Positions 27,438-35,896 of a stretch of DNA of 56,708 nucleotides are shown in pieces. The notes under the pieces are model-generated. The model was not told the origin of the DNA and searched no databases. It worked only from the letters and a program-made list of their open reading frames with translations. The stretch covers positions 1-56,708 of the forward strand of contig JAKLLE010000015.1 in the NCBI GenBank assembly GCA_023150295.1. The letters are read 5' to 3'. The position numbers were made by a program, and so were the translations under genes. Within the stretch, counting starts at the first letter, position 1, and each line of letters begins with the position of its first letter. The stretch is from Giesbergeria sp. Its GTDB lineage: Bacteria > Pseudomonadota > Gammaproteobacteria > Burkholderiales > Burkholderiaceae_C.

Positions 27438-28502
27438 ATGTTGAACCGACTTCTCTCCGGTGACTACCCGCGCAGCAAGGTGCTGGCGGTCATTCTGCTG
27501 GCCATTTTGCTGGGCCTGGCGTTTGCGCCCTTCCTGTTTCCTGGTGTCAAGCCGCTGTCGGTGGCTGCCAAGGTGCTGGTGTTTGTGGTGCTGGTGGCCA
27601 GCTTCGATCTGTTGCTGGGCTACACCGGCATCGTGAGCTTTGCGCACACCATGTTCTTCGGCATTGGTGCGTACGGCATTGCCATTGCGACCACGCGCCT
27701 GGGCGCCACCTGGGGCGCGCTGGCCGTGGGTTTGGCCGGGGCTTTGTTGCTGTCGCTGCTGCTGTCGCTGGCGGTGGGGCTGTTCTCGTTGCGCGTGCGC
27801 GCCATCTTCTTCGCCATGATCACGCTGGCTGTGGCGGCGGCGTTCCAGACGCTGGCCTCACAGCTTTCGGACTTCACCGGCGGTGAGGACGGCCTGACTT
27901 TCAAGGTGCCCGAGCTGCTGTCGCCCAGCTTCGAACCCTTCGAGGAACCCTTTCTGGGCGTGACCATCGACGGGCGCCTGATCTGCTACTACCTGCTGTT
28001 TGTCACGGCGGTGGCGCTGGTGCTGGCGCTGCTGCGCATCGTTAATTCACCCTTCGGCCGTGTGCTGCAGGCCATCCGCGAGAACGAGTTCCGCGCCGAG
28101 GCCATTGGCTACCGCGTGGTGGTGTACCGCACCACGTCCAGCGTGCTGTCGGCCCTGTTCGCCACGCTGGCGGGCTGCATGCTGGCGCTCTGGTTGCGCT
28201 ACAACGGGCCGGACACCTCGCTCAGCTTCGAAATCATGATGGACTGCCTGCTCATCGTCGTCATCGGCGGCATGGGCACCATTTACGGCTCGGCCATTGG
28301 CGCGGTACTGTTCCTGGTCGCGCAAAGCTACCTGCAGGACATGCTGCGGCTGGGCAGCGAGGCAGCGTCCAGCCTGCCCTGGCTGGCTGCGCTGCTCTCG
28401 CCCGACCGCTGGCTGCTGTGGCTGGGGGTGCTGTTCGTGCTCTCGGTCTATTACTTCCCCACGGGCGTTGTGGGCCGTCTGCGTGCGGCTGCAGCCCATT
28501 GA
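27438..28502 (+). CDS. ABC transporter permease, LivM-type
   Basis: A 354-residue partner permease. ASFDLLLGYTGIVSFAHTMFFGIGAYG, quoted in parts as FDLLLGYTGIVSFAH and FFGIGAYG, is the LivM signature. RVLQAIRENEFRAEAIGYRVVVYR is the ATPase-contact loop, and VIGGMGTIYGSAIGA the C-terminal motif. About nine transmembrane helices are predicted. ATG 27438 is the first start within a few bases of the LivH-type stop. It is followed after 37 bp by the lipoprotein oligomer hydrolase gene, so import and hydrolysis are likely co-expressed. Confidence 0.93.
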   Translation: MLNRLLSGDYPRSKVLAVILLAILLGLAFAPFLFPGVKPLSVAAKVLVFVVLVASFDLLLGYTGIVSFAHTMFFGIGAYGIAIATTRLGATWGALAVGLAGALLLSLLLSLAVGLFSLRVRAIFFAMITLAVAAAFQTLASQLSDFTGGEDGLTFKVPELLSPSFEPFEEPFLGVTIDGRLICYYLLFVTAVALVLALLRIVNSPFGRVLQAIRENEFRAEAIGYRVVVYRTTSSVLSALFATLAGCMLALWLRYNGPDTSLSFEIMMDCLLIVVIGGMGTIYGSAIGAVLFLVAQSYLQDMLRLGSEAASSLPWLAALLSPDRWLLWLGVLFVLSVYYFPTGVVGRLRAAAAH

Positions 28503-28539
28503 TCTGCATATCCACAAGACAACACCAGGAGACACCCCC

Positions 28540-30657
28540 ATGAAGACTGCCGTGCACCCCTTTGTCCCGGCCCTGCTGGCTGCTGCCGTGTTGGCGGCCT
28601 GCGGCGGCAGCGATGCCGATGTGAACCAGCGCCCCACCTGGCTGGGCACCATCCAGTCCACCAGTTACGACGGGCAGGGTGACGACCTGCTCACCGCAGG
28701 CCTGGGCAAGACGGGCCTGGCTGCGCCGCTGGCGCCCGCCTATGCCGACGCCCTCAAGCCCACGGCGGTCGAGCTGCGGCGCACGGCCATCCACACCAAC
28801 TACCGCGCCATGCTCGACATGACGGCGGCGGGTGGCTATGGCACGCTCTACGGCCCCAACGTGGATGCGCAGGGCAACGTGACGGCCAGCGAGGGCAAGG
28901 TTGCGGGCACCGAATACATCGCCTTTGCCGACGACGGCAGCGGGCGCCAGAACGTCACGCTCATGGTCCAGGTGCCCGCCAGCTTCGACCCCAAGAAGCC
29001 CTGCATCATCACGGCCACGGCGTCGGGCTCGCGCGGCGTGTATGGCGGCATCAGCACGGGTGAATGGGGCCTCAAGCGCGGCTGCGCGGTGGCGTATTCC
29101 GACAAGGGCACGGGCGGTGCGCCGCACGACCTGCACAACGACACCGTGCCGCTGATCGACGGAACGCGCACCGGCGCTGCCGCCGCAGGCAAGAGCGCAG
29201 CCTTCAACGCCGGGCTTTCGGCCAGCGAGCTGGCAGCCTTCAATGCGGATACGCCCAACCGCTTTGCCTTCAAGCACGCACACTCGGGCCAGAACGCAGA
29301 GAAGGACTGGGGCCAGAGCACGCTGCGGGCGGTGGAGTTTGCCTTCTACGTGCTCAACGAGCGCTTTGGCGCGCTGGACAACGGCCAGCGCCTGCGCACG
29401 CTGCAGCCGTCCAACACCATCACCATTGCGTCCAGCATCTCCAACGGCGGCGGCGCTGCCATTGCGGCAGCAGAGCAGGACACGCAAGGCCTCATCAGCG
29501 GTGTGGCCGTGTCCGAGCCCGCGCTGGAACTTCCAGCCAGCCCTGGTGTGAAGGTGCTGCGCGGCGGTACCGAACTGTCTGTGGTGGGCAAGCCGCTGGT
29601 GGATTTCACCACCCAGGCCAACCTGTACCAGGCCTGTGCGGCCCTGGCTCCGTCGGTCGCGGCCACGCCCTATGCCGCCGCGTTTGCCGCTGGGTTTGCC
29701 AGCAAGGCCTTGCCCATTGCGCCCAACCGCTGCGCAGCCCTCAAGAATGCGGGCCTGCTGAGCGCCACCACCACCGAGGCGCAGGCCGAAGAGGCGCTGC
29801 AAAAACTGCGTGCCTACGGCTGGGAGCCCGAGTCCAACGACCTGCACGCATCGCTGGCCGCCTTCGAGGTGGCCCCTGCGGTGTCGGTCACCTTTGCCAA
29901 TGCGCTTGCGCGTGCCAGCGTCAAGGACCACCTCTGCGGCTTCAGCTACGCCGCCGCCACGGCCACAGGGGCCGTCACGCCCCTGGCCGGGGCGGCGCTG
30001 GCGGGCATGTTTGCCAGCGGCAATGGCGTGCCGCCGTCCAGCGGAGTCCAGCTCATCAACAACCGCGGCAAGCTCGGGCCTGCGCGCGACTTCCTGTCGG
30101 TGTCTTCCAGCGGCCTGGCCGACTGGAACACCGAGGGCGCGCTGTGCCTGCGCAACCTCGTTACCGGCAGCGACGCTGCAGCCAAGAAGCTCCAGGCCGG
30201 GCTGGACGAAACCCGCCGCAACGGCAATCTGCGCGGCAAGCCTGCCCTCATCGTGCATGGCCGCGCCGACGCGCTTCTGCCCGTCAACCACACCTCGCGC
30301 CCCTACGCTGCACTCAACCGCAAGGTGGAAGGCGCCGCCAGCAAGCTGCGCTATGTGGAGGTGACCAATGCCCAGCACTTCGACAGCTTCATCGGCCTGC
30401 CCACTGTGCTGCCCGGTTACGACACGCGCTACGTGCCGCTGCATGTCTACCTGAACCGCGCGCTCGACGCCATGTACGAGCACCTGTCCGCAGGCAAGCC
30501 GCTGCCCGCCAGCCAGGTGGTGCGCACCGTGCCGCGCGCAGGCACGCCCGGCAAGGCCGAGGCCATCACCGCGGCCAACGTGCCGCCGCTGGCCGCCACG
30601 CCCGCCGCAGGCAATGCCATCGTCGTTACCGAGGGGGCCATTGCCGTGCCCGAATGA
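28540..30657 (+). CDS. D-(-)-3-hydroxybutyrate oligomer hydrolase (lipoprotein)
   Basis: A 705-residue hydrolase of the 3HB-oligomer hydrolase family, which splits the dimers and oligomers released by PHB depolymerase to 3-hydroxybutyrate. The N-terminus is a lipoprotein signal: LLAAAVLAAC with the acylated cysteine at C21, followed by GGSD (no Asp at +2), so outer-membrane retention is predicted. The likely nucleophile is the serine in SSISNGGGAA (S301 by count). TASGSRGVYGG and KPALIVHGRADALLPVNHTSRPY (a late Asp loop) are other hydrolase-like features. Length fits the family (about 690-710). AGGAG lies upstream of ATG 28540. Confidence 0.88.
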   Translation: MKTAVHPFVPALLAAAVLAACGGSDADVNQRPTWLGTIQSTSYDGQGDDLLTAGLGKTGLAAPLAPAYADALKPTAVELRRTAIHTNYRAMLDMTAAGGYGTLYGPNVDAQGNVTASEGKVAGTEYIAFADDGSGRQNVTLMVQVPASFDPKKPCIITATASGSRGVYGGISTGEWGLKRGCAVAYSDKGTGGAPHDLHNDTVPLIDGTRTGAAAAGKSAAFNAGLSASELAAFNADTPNRFAFKHAHSGQNAEKDWGQSTLRAVEFAFYVLNERFGALDNGQRLRTLQPSNTITIASSISNGGGAAIAAAEQDTQGLISGVAVSEPALELPASPGVKVLRGGTELSVVGKPLVDFTTQANLYQACAALAPSVAATPYAAAFAAGFASKALPIAPNRCAALKNAGLLSATTTEAQAEEALQKLRAYGWEPESNDLHASLAAFEVAPAVSVTFANALARASVKDHLCGFSYAAATATGAVTPLAGAALAGMFASGNGVPPSSGVQLINNRGKLGPARDFLSVSSSGLADWNTEGALCLRNLVTGSDAAAKKLQAGLDETRRNGNLRGKPALIVHGRADALLPVNHTSRPYAALNRKVEGAASKLRYVEVTNAQHFDSFIGLPTVLPGYDTRYVPLHVYLNRALDAMYEHLSAGKPLPASQVVRTVPRAGTPGKAEAITAANVPPLAATPAAGNAIVVTEGAIAVPE

Positions 30658-30707
30658 GGCGCACGCCCAGGCCTGCTTACGCACCCCGTTTCACAAGGTT
30701 GCCCACC

Positions 30708-31583
30708 ATGTCACCCCAGTCCCGTTACGCCACCTGCGCTGGCTATGAAATCCACTACACCGAATGGGGCGCAGCCGATGCCCCCGTGGTGATTGCCTGG
30801 CACGGCCTGGCGCGTACCGGGCGCGACATGGACGACCTGGCCGAGCACCTGGCAGGGCGCTACCGCGTGATCTGCCCCGACACCCTGGGCCGGGGTCTGA
30901 GCCAGTGGAGTCGCAACCCGGTGCAGGAGTACCGCCTGGCCTTCTACGCACGCCTGGCAGCCGACCTGTTCGACCAACTGGGCATTGCGCAGGCGCACTG
31001 GATTGGTACGTCCATGGGCGGCGCCATCGGCACGGTGTGCGCTGCAGGCCTGTGCGAGCCAACGCTGCGCGGGCGCATTCGTAGCCTGCTGCTCAACGAC
31101 AACGCGCCGCGCCTGGCCGATGCGGCGCTGGAGCGCATCAAGGCCTACGCAGGCCAGCCGCCCGCGTTCGATACGGTGGCTGAGCTGGAGGCCTTTTTCC
31201 GCAAGGTGTACGAACCCTATGGCTGGCTCAGCGATGCGCAGTGGCGCCGCCTGACGGAAACGTCCACCCGCCGCTTGACCGATGGGCGCGTGACGCCGCA
31301 CTACGACCCGGCCATGGTGCAGCAGTTCACCCACCACGAGAACGACTACCTGATCTGGGAACACTACGACCGGATCGACATCCCCGTGCTGTGCCTGCGC
31401 GGCGCCCACTCCGACCTGGTGCTTCCCGAGACCACCGCCGAAATGCTGACCCGCGGCCCCGGCGCGCGCGGCCTGGCGCAGGTGATCGAAGTGCCAGGCT
31501 GCGGCCATGCCCCCGCGCTCAACGTGCCCGCGCACTACGCGCTGGTGGACGCCTTCCTCGCAAGGGCAGAACAGGCAGCTTGA
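30708..31583 (+). CDS. alpha/beta hydrolase, possible intracellular 3HB-ester hydrolase
   Basis: A 291-residue alpha/beta-hydrolase-fold protein. The oxyanion region is AWHGLARTGRDMDDL (30-44), the nucleophile elbow is GTSMGG with S102, the acid is probably in LRGAHSDLVLP and the histidine in VPGCGHAPALN. There is no signal peptide, so it should be cytoplasmic. It is 50 bp downstream of the oligomer hydrolase and is the last gene before a terminator. Position suggests it hydrolyses an imported 3-hydroxybutyrate dimer or ester. The family is too broad for the substrate to be called from sequence. Confidence 0.82.
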   Translation: MSPQSRYATCAGYEIHYTEWGAADAPVVIAWHGLARTGRDMDDLAEHLAGRYRVICPDTLGRGLSQWSRNPVQEYRLAFYARLAADLFDQLGIAQAHWIGTSMGGAIGTVCAAGLCEPTLRGRIRSLLLNDNAPRLADAALERIKAYAGQPPAFDTVAELEAFFRKVYEPYGWLSDAQWRRLTETSTRRLTDGRVTPHYDPAMVQQFTHHENDYLIWEHYDRIDIPVLCLRGAHSDLVLPETTAEMLTRGPGARGLAQVIEVPGCGHAPALNVPAHYALVDAFLARAEQAA

Positions 31584-31585
31584 GT

Positions 31586-31630
31586 CCCTCCCGTGCCGCC
31601 GCCTGGTGGGCGCGCGGGAGGGCTTTCTTT
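31586..31630 (+). terminator. terminator at the end of the PHB cluster
   Basis: CCCTCCCG and CGGGAGGG form an 8-bp stem around a GC-rich inner loop, followed by CTTTCTTT. It begins three bases after the last gene of the cluster. Confidence 0.7.
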
Positions 31631-31667
31631 GCGTTTGTTGCACCGCTTGCGGCGTATCCAACGGGCG

Positions 31668-31852
31668 CAGCCCAGTCCGGCAACCACCGCGCAAGGGCCA
31701 CCAGTGCTCCGAGTGTGGGCGCACTTCCCGGCGAAGCGTGGAGGTGAAAGGCGCGCAGCGCCGGGGGGGCACTTCAGCAATCGACTGCGCTGCCTGCGCC
31801 CACAGTCCTTGAAACTGGCACAGCCCGGTCCAGCAACCACCGCGCAAGGGCC
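31668..31852 (+). repeat. pair of 32-bp direct repeats in a gene-free stretch
   Basis: The 361 bp between the PHB cluster and the next gene hold no gene. A 32-bp unit beginning CAGCCCAGTCCGGCAACCAC (31668-31699) recurs at 31821-31852 as CAGCCCGGTCCAGCAACCAC. Both copies continue CGCGCAAGGGCC, and the copies are offset by 153 bp. The intervening DNA has no start codon with a plausible ribosome binding site, so it reads as a duplicated intergenic element. Confidence 0.55.
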
Positions 31853-31873
31853 GCCCCGCCGCGCTGGTGGTGT

Positions 31874-31912
31874 CCCCCTTCCCGCAAAGCGCAGCTTTGC
31901 GAGAGAAGGGGG
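31874..31912. repeat. long imperfect hairpin
   Basis: CCCCCTTCCCGCAAAGC pairs with GCTTTGCGAGAGAAGGGGG (two-base bulge) around a 3-base loop. It lies 32 bp from the stop of the minus-strand binding-protein gene and may act as a transcription-end or mRNA-stability structure. The sequence resembles repeats scattered in related genomes, from memory only. Confidence 0.45.
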
Positions 31913-31944
31913 AAGCGGCGCAGCCGCTCAGGGGGTTGTACCCT

Positions 31945-33093
31945 CTATCTTCTGAACCGCTCGCCGTTGAAGTAGGTCAGCTCCACAAAGTCGGTGCCGT
32001 CGTGGTCGTTGGGGCCGTAGCGCACTTCAAAGCCGCCCAGGTCGTAGGGGCGCATGGAGTGCAGTGCCTCGGCGAACTTTTCGCGCGTGCCAGCGCGCCC
32101 GGCGCGGCGCAGTGCCTCGATCAGGATGCGGGCGTTGACATAGCCCTCGAACGAGGAGTAGCCAATGTCCACATTCCCCAGCTTCTTGATCGCATCCTGG
32201 TAGGCCTTGACCACCGGGATGGCGGGGTTGGTGGGGTTGGGCACCACCTGGGCCACGGTGATGCCGATGGCTGCATCACCCAGCGCCGCCAGCAGTGGCC
32301 GCGAGCCCAGGAAGGAGATGGAGAACGCCGGCGCCTTGATGCGCTGGCGCAGAGACTTGTAGAACGGAATGCCGCTGGCGCCGATGGCCAGCGACATCAG
32401 CGCATTGGGCTGGAACTGCACGATCTCCTGCACCGCCTTTTCGATGCCTTCGGGCGTTTCCTGCACCAGAAAAGGCTTCCACTGCGTGTTGCTGGTGGCG
32501 CGGGCTGCCGCCTCAAACGCGGCCAGCGTGGCCTTGCCGAAGGGGTTGTCGAAGTAGCCCACGGCCATTTTGGTAAAGCCCGTGGAGCTGAGCTGGCGCG
32601 CAATCTTGGCCAGTTCCTGTGCGTAACTGGCCCGGGTGTGGAACACCAGCGGGTTGAAGGGGCGCAGCGCGTCCGAACCCGTGGCCGGTGCCAGCAGGGG
32701 CACCTTGGCTTCGGCCAGCACCTTGAGCGCGCCCATCACGCTGGTCGTGCCGCCGCAGGCAAACATGGTGAATATCTGGTCCTTCTTGAGCAGCGTGGCC
32801 GTGTTTTCGGCGGCCTTCTCGGGGGCGCCGCCGTCGTCCAGACTGAAGAATTCGATCGGGCGCCCGTCGATACCGCCGCGGTCGTTCACTTCCTTGAAGG
32901 CGGCGGCAATGCCCTTGTTCATCTCCACAAACGGGAAGGCCAGCGGCCCGGTCAGCGCGGCCGTCTGGCCGATGCGCCAGGCATCGCCCTGGGCGCGGGC
33001 CCAGGCCGTGGGCCCCAGGGTGGCCAGGGCGGCGGTGCCCTGGAGCAGGCGGCGGCGGGTGGGCTGGAGAGCGGGATGGGGAGGCAGAGGCAT
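31945..33093 (-). CDS. HAAT-type ABC transporter substrate-binding protein (third in the window)
   Basis: A 382-residue type I binding protein with what looks like a Tat signal peptide: PTRRRLLQGTAALATLG, then a cleavage region at ARAQ. The mature part starts DAWRIGQTAALTGPLAFPFV. No ATPase or permease gene is beside it on this strand, so it is an orphan or works with the adjacent LivFGHM-type transporter. Its sequence differs widely from the two tandem binding proteins. ATG 33093 was chosen at the start of the signal peptide; the frame stays open further upstream without recognisable content. It converges on the PHB cluster. Confidence 0.85.
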   Translation of the reverse strand: MPLPPHPALQPTRRRLLQGTAALATLGPTAWARAQGDAWRIGQTAALTGPLAFPFVEMNKGIAAAFKEVNDRGGIDGRPIEFFSLDDGGAPEKAAENTATLLKKDQIFTMFACGGTTSVMGALKVLAEAKVPLLAPATGSDALRPFNPLVFHTRASYAQELAKIARQLSSTGFTKMAVGYFDNPFGKATLAAFEAAARATSNTQWKPFLVQETPEGIEKAVQEIVQFQPNALMSLAIGASGIPFYKSLRQRIKAPAFSISFLGSRPLLAALGDAAIGITVAQVVPNPTNPAIPVVKAYQDAIKKLGNVDIGYSSFEGYVNARILIEALRRAGRAGTREKFAEALHSMRPYDLGGFEVRYGPNDHDGTDFVELTYFNGERFRR

Positions 33094-33385
33094 GCTGGGG
33101 TTCCTTGCTGGTGTTCTGGGGTGGCCCGCTGGGGGCGGAAGCCTGCCGGGGCTGGCAGAGTATCGGTCTGTAAGTATTTGTGAGGCGAGCCGTGAAAACC
33201 CTGCGAAACAGCGAAAACGGTCACTCAGGCGACACATTCCTTCGATAAAGACACTCCGCAAAAGCATTCTCCAGGATTGCCCCCAGAACCTGCAAACCCC
33301 AGGGTGATCCGTTACATTTTTTGCTGCGCGTGCGCCCCTGGCGCCCGCTGACTGCGGCGCATCGGCCGGATCGACAGGAACAGAC

Positions 33386-34390
33386 ATGACACCTTTGCCC
33401 CCCCATCCCCACAACAGCCCGCGCATCGCCCTGGTGGGCGCAGGACTGGCGGGGCTGTCGTGCGCCACAGCGCTGCAGGCCGCAGGGCACAGTGTGGTGC
33501 TGTTCGAAAAAAGCCGTGGCCCGGCTGGTCGCATGTCCACGCGCCGCGGGGAGGACTGGCAGTGCGATTTCGGTGCCCAGTACTTTGTGGCGCGCGATCC
33601 CGCGTTTCTGGCCGAGGTGCAGCGTTGGAGCGATGCTGGGGTGGCGCAGCCGTGGAAGCTACGCCTGGGCAGTTTCGAGGGCTCCCGCTGGAAGCCCAGC
33701 ACCACCGCCCTGGTTCGGCACGTGGGGGTTCCTGCGATGACGGCTCCGGCCTATTGGCTGGCCCAGGGGCTGCAGGTGCATGCACACCTGACCGTGCAAA
33801 CCTTGGAGCGCACCGTGGACGGGTGACACCTGCATTGCGCCGAGGCCGGGGCGCCCGAGGCGGTGTTTGACACCGTGTTGCTGGCCATGCCTGCGCCGCA
33901 GGCCCTGGCCTTGCTGGGAGACCACGCGCCGGGGCTGCGTGCCGCAGCCGCAGGTGCAGGCATGTGCCCCTGCTGGGCCTTGATGCTGCGCTTTGATGCG
34001 CCCCTTGCCTGGGATCTGGACGCCGCGTTTGTCAACCAGGGCCCCTTGGGCTGGATGGCCCGGGACAGCAGCAAGCCAGGCAGGCCACGCCACGAAACCT
34101 GGGTGCTGCATGCCACGGCCGACTGGAGCCAGGAGCACCTGGAAGACGACCCTGCCGATGTGGCGCGCGCCATGCTCAAGGCCTTCGCCGACCTGGGGGG
34201 TGCAGCCCCTGCGGCCTGGACAGCGCACCGCTGGCGCTACGCCACCCATGCGCCCGCCCTCACCGAAGGCTGCGCCTGGGACGCCGCCACGCGCCTGGGC
34301 CTGTGCGGCGACTGGCTGCATGGCGGCAAGGTGGAGGGCGCCTGGCTCAGCGGCCAGGCCCTGGCGCGGCGGGTATTGCAACAGGGCTGA
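33386..34390 (+). pseudogene. NAD(P)/FAD-dependent oxidoreductase (renalase-like), interrupted by one TGA
   Basis: The two halves (33386-33823 and 33827-34390) are in the same frame, separated only by TGA at 33824-33826. Together they encode about 334 residues. The N-terminus has the FAD-binding loop VGAGLAGLSCATAL (17-30) and the downstream FEKSRGPAGRMSTRR motif of the renalase-like family. The C-terminus has LGLCGDWLHGGKVEGAWLSG, the second FAD motif. The TGA falls where the flanking sequence (TVDG-stop-HLHCAEAG) suggests a tryptophan (TGG). This may be a recent nonsense mutation or a base-calling error; otherwise the gene looks intact. The first half alone (146 residues) could not fold as the full enzyme. 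Confidence 0.8.
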
Positions 34391-34428
34391 GGGCCATCGC
34401 TGATCAACCCGTGGGCCTGCCCCCAGGC

Positions 34429-34595
34429 CTCAGAGGTTGAGAGTTTTTTGCCCGTGCCCGAAAGGCGCGTCAAAGCGCCGCTGATCGAGGCGCAAAGCGC
34501 AGCCATAGCGCGGGCTATGGCGAGCATTTGCAACGACGAGCAGGGGTGTTTTGGCGTGCAAGGCGGGCATAGGCAAAAGACTCTCAACCTCTCAG
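34429..34595. repeat. 167-bp element bounded by 31-bp inverted repeats
   Basis: The left arm CTCAGAGGTTGAGAGTTTTT (34429 on, to 34459) and the right arm ending GACTCTCAACCTCTCAG (34565-34595) are imperfect inverted repeats over 31 bp with about six mismatches. The interior has two small inverted pairs, GCGCGTCAAAGCGCC and CCATAGCGCGGGCTATGG. No gene is inside. The right arm ends at the last codons of the glycerate kinase gene on the minus strand. It looks like a small non-autonomous mobile or folded RNA element. Confidence 0.5.
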
Positions 34596-35896
34596 GGCAG
34601 GTACAGCGCGCGAAAGTCGTTCACATTGGTGAAGGTGGGGCCGGTCACCACCAGGTCGCCCAGGGCGGCGAAGAAGGGGTAGGCGTCGTGCCGCGCCAGG
34701 TGGCCTGTGGCCGACAGGCAGAGCGCCTGGGCGCGGGCCAGGGTGTCGGGGGTGATCAGGGCGCCCGCGTTGTCCTCCACGCCGTCGATGCCATCGGTGT
34801 CGGCGGCCAGGGCGTACACGCCGGGCTCGCCCTGCAGGGCCAGGGCGCAGGAGAGCAAAAATTCGCTGGCGCGGCCGCCCCGGCCCCGTGGGTGGGCGCC
34901 CGGGGTGCCCAGCGTGACCGTGGTCTCCCCGCCGGACAGCAGCACGCAGGGCCTCGTGAATGGCTGGCCCTGGCGTGCCATCTGCCGTGCCAGGGCGGCG
35001 TGCACCTTGCCCACGTCGCGGCTCTCGCCCTCAATGGCGTCCGACAGGATGTGCGCTGCCACGCCGTGTGCGCGTGCCACTGCGGCGGCGGCCTCCAGGC
35101 TTTGCTGGGGCGTGGCGATCAGGTGCACGGCATGGTCTTGGAACAGCGCGTCGCCGGGCTTGGGGGTCTCGAAGGCGCTGCTGGCCAGTCCGGCGAGTGC
35201 CGCAGCAGGCAGGGGCAGTTGGTAGCGCTGGCAAATGGCCAGTGCGTCCTGGCAGGTGCTGGGGTCGGGCACGGTGGGGCCGCTGGCGATGGTGGCGGGG
35301 TCGTCGCCCGGCACGTCGCTGATGAGCAGCGACACCACCCGCGCCGGGGCCGCCAGCGCCGCCAACCGCCCGCCCTTGAGGGCCGAGAGGTGCTTGCGCA
35401 CGCAGTTCATCTCGTCAATGCTGGCGCCGCTGGCCAGCAGCGCCTGGTTGATGGCCTGCTTGTCGGCCAGCGTGATGCCGGGTGCGGGTTGGGCCAGCAG
35501 GGCCGAGCCGCCGCCGGAGATGAGCGCCAGCACCAGGTCGTCCGGCCCCAGACCTTGCACAAGCGCGGCGATGCGCGCGGCGGCCTGCTGCCCGGCGGCG
35601 TCGGGCACGGGGTGGGCGGCTTCCAGCACGGCAATGCGCGCCTGGGGCTGCGGCAGGCCGGGCGGGACATGGCCGTAGCGCGTGACCACCAGGCCCTGCA
35701 GCGGCGCATCGGCGGGCCACAGCGCTTGGACCGCTGCGGCCATGCTGGCCGCGGCCTTGCCCGCGCCCACCACCACGGTGCGCCCACGCGGGGGCGGCGG
35801 CAGGTAGGGGGCCAGCACCTGGGCGGGTTGGGCGCGGGCCACGGCGGCGTCGAACAGGGTGCGCAGAAAGGCGCGGGCGTCGGTGGGGGTGGTCAT
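34592..35896 (-). CDS. glycerate 2-kinase (MOFRL family, TtuD/GckA type)
   Basis: A 434-residue cytoplasmic enzyme that phosphorylates D-glycerate at C2 to 2-phosphoglycerate, used in glyoxylate, serine-cycle or tartrate breakdown. The N-terminal DUF4147 domain includes VVGAGKAAASMAAA (42-55) and LALISGGGSALL (nucleotide loop). MNCVRKHLSALKGGRLA holds catalytic lysine-region residues. The C-terminal MOFRL domain has LSGGETTVTL and ADTDGIDG. Older annotations call this family hydroxypyruvate reductase TtuD. Its ATG overlaps the stop of the next upstream gene by ATGA, so it is coupled to the LonH-like protease gene. Confidence 0.88.
   Translation of the reverse strand: MTTPTDARAFLRTLFDAAVARAQPAQVLAPYLPPPPRGRTVVVGAGKAAASMAAAVQALWPADAPLQGLVVTRYGHVPPGLPQPQARIAVLEAAHPVPDAAGQQAAARIAALVQGLGPDDLVLALISGGGSALLAQPAPGITLADKQAINQALLASGASIDEMNCVRKHLSALKGGRLAALAAPARVVSLLISDVPGDDPATIASGPTVPDPSTCQDALAICQRYQLPLPAAALAGLASSAFETPKPGDALFQDHAVHLIATPQQSLEAAAAVARAHGVAAHILSDAIEGESRDVGKVHAALARQMARQGQPFTRPCVLLSGGETTVTLGTPGAHPRGRGGRASEFLLSCALALQGEPGVYALAADTDGIDGVEDNAGALITPDTLARAQALCLSATGHLARHDAYPFFAALGDLVVTGPTFTNVNDFRALYLP

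Noticed and set aside
24837-28502. Calling the LivGFHM-type genes a plain branched-chain amino acid transporter
   Set aside because: The family is known to carry many substrates, and every neighbour belongs to PHB breakdown, so the amino-acid label was not used as the function.
33824-33826. Selenocysteine at the TGA in the FAD oxidoreductase
   Set aside because: No SECIS-like hairpin was seen just after the TGA, the family is not known to contain selenocysteine, and TGG to TGA is a simple mutation.
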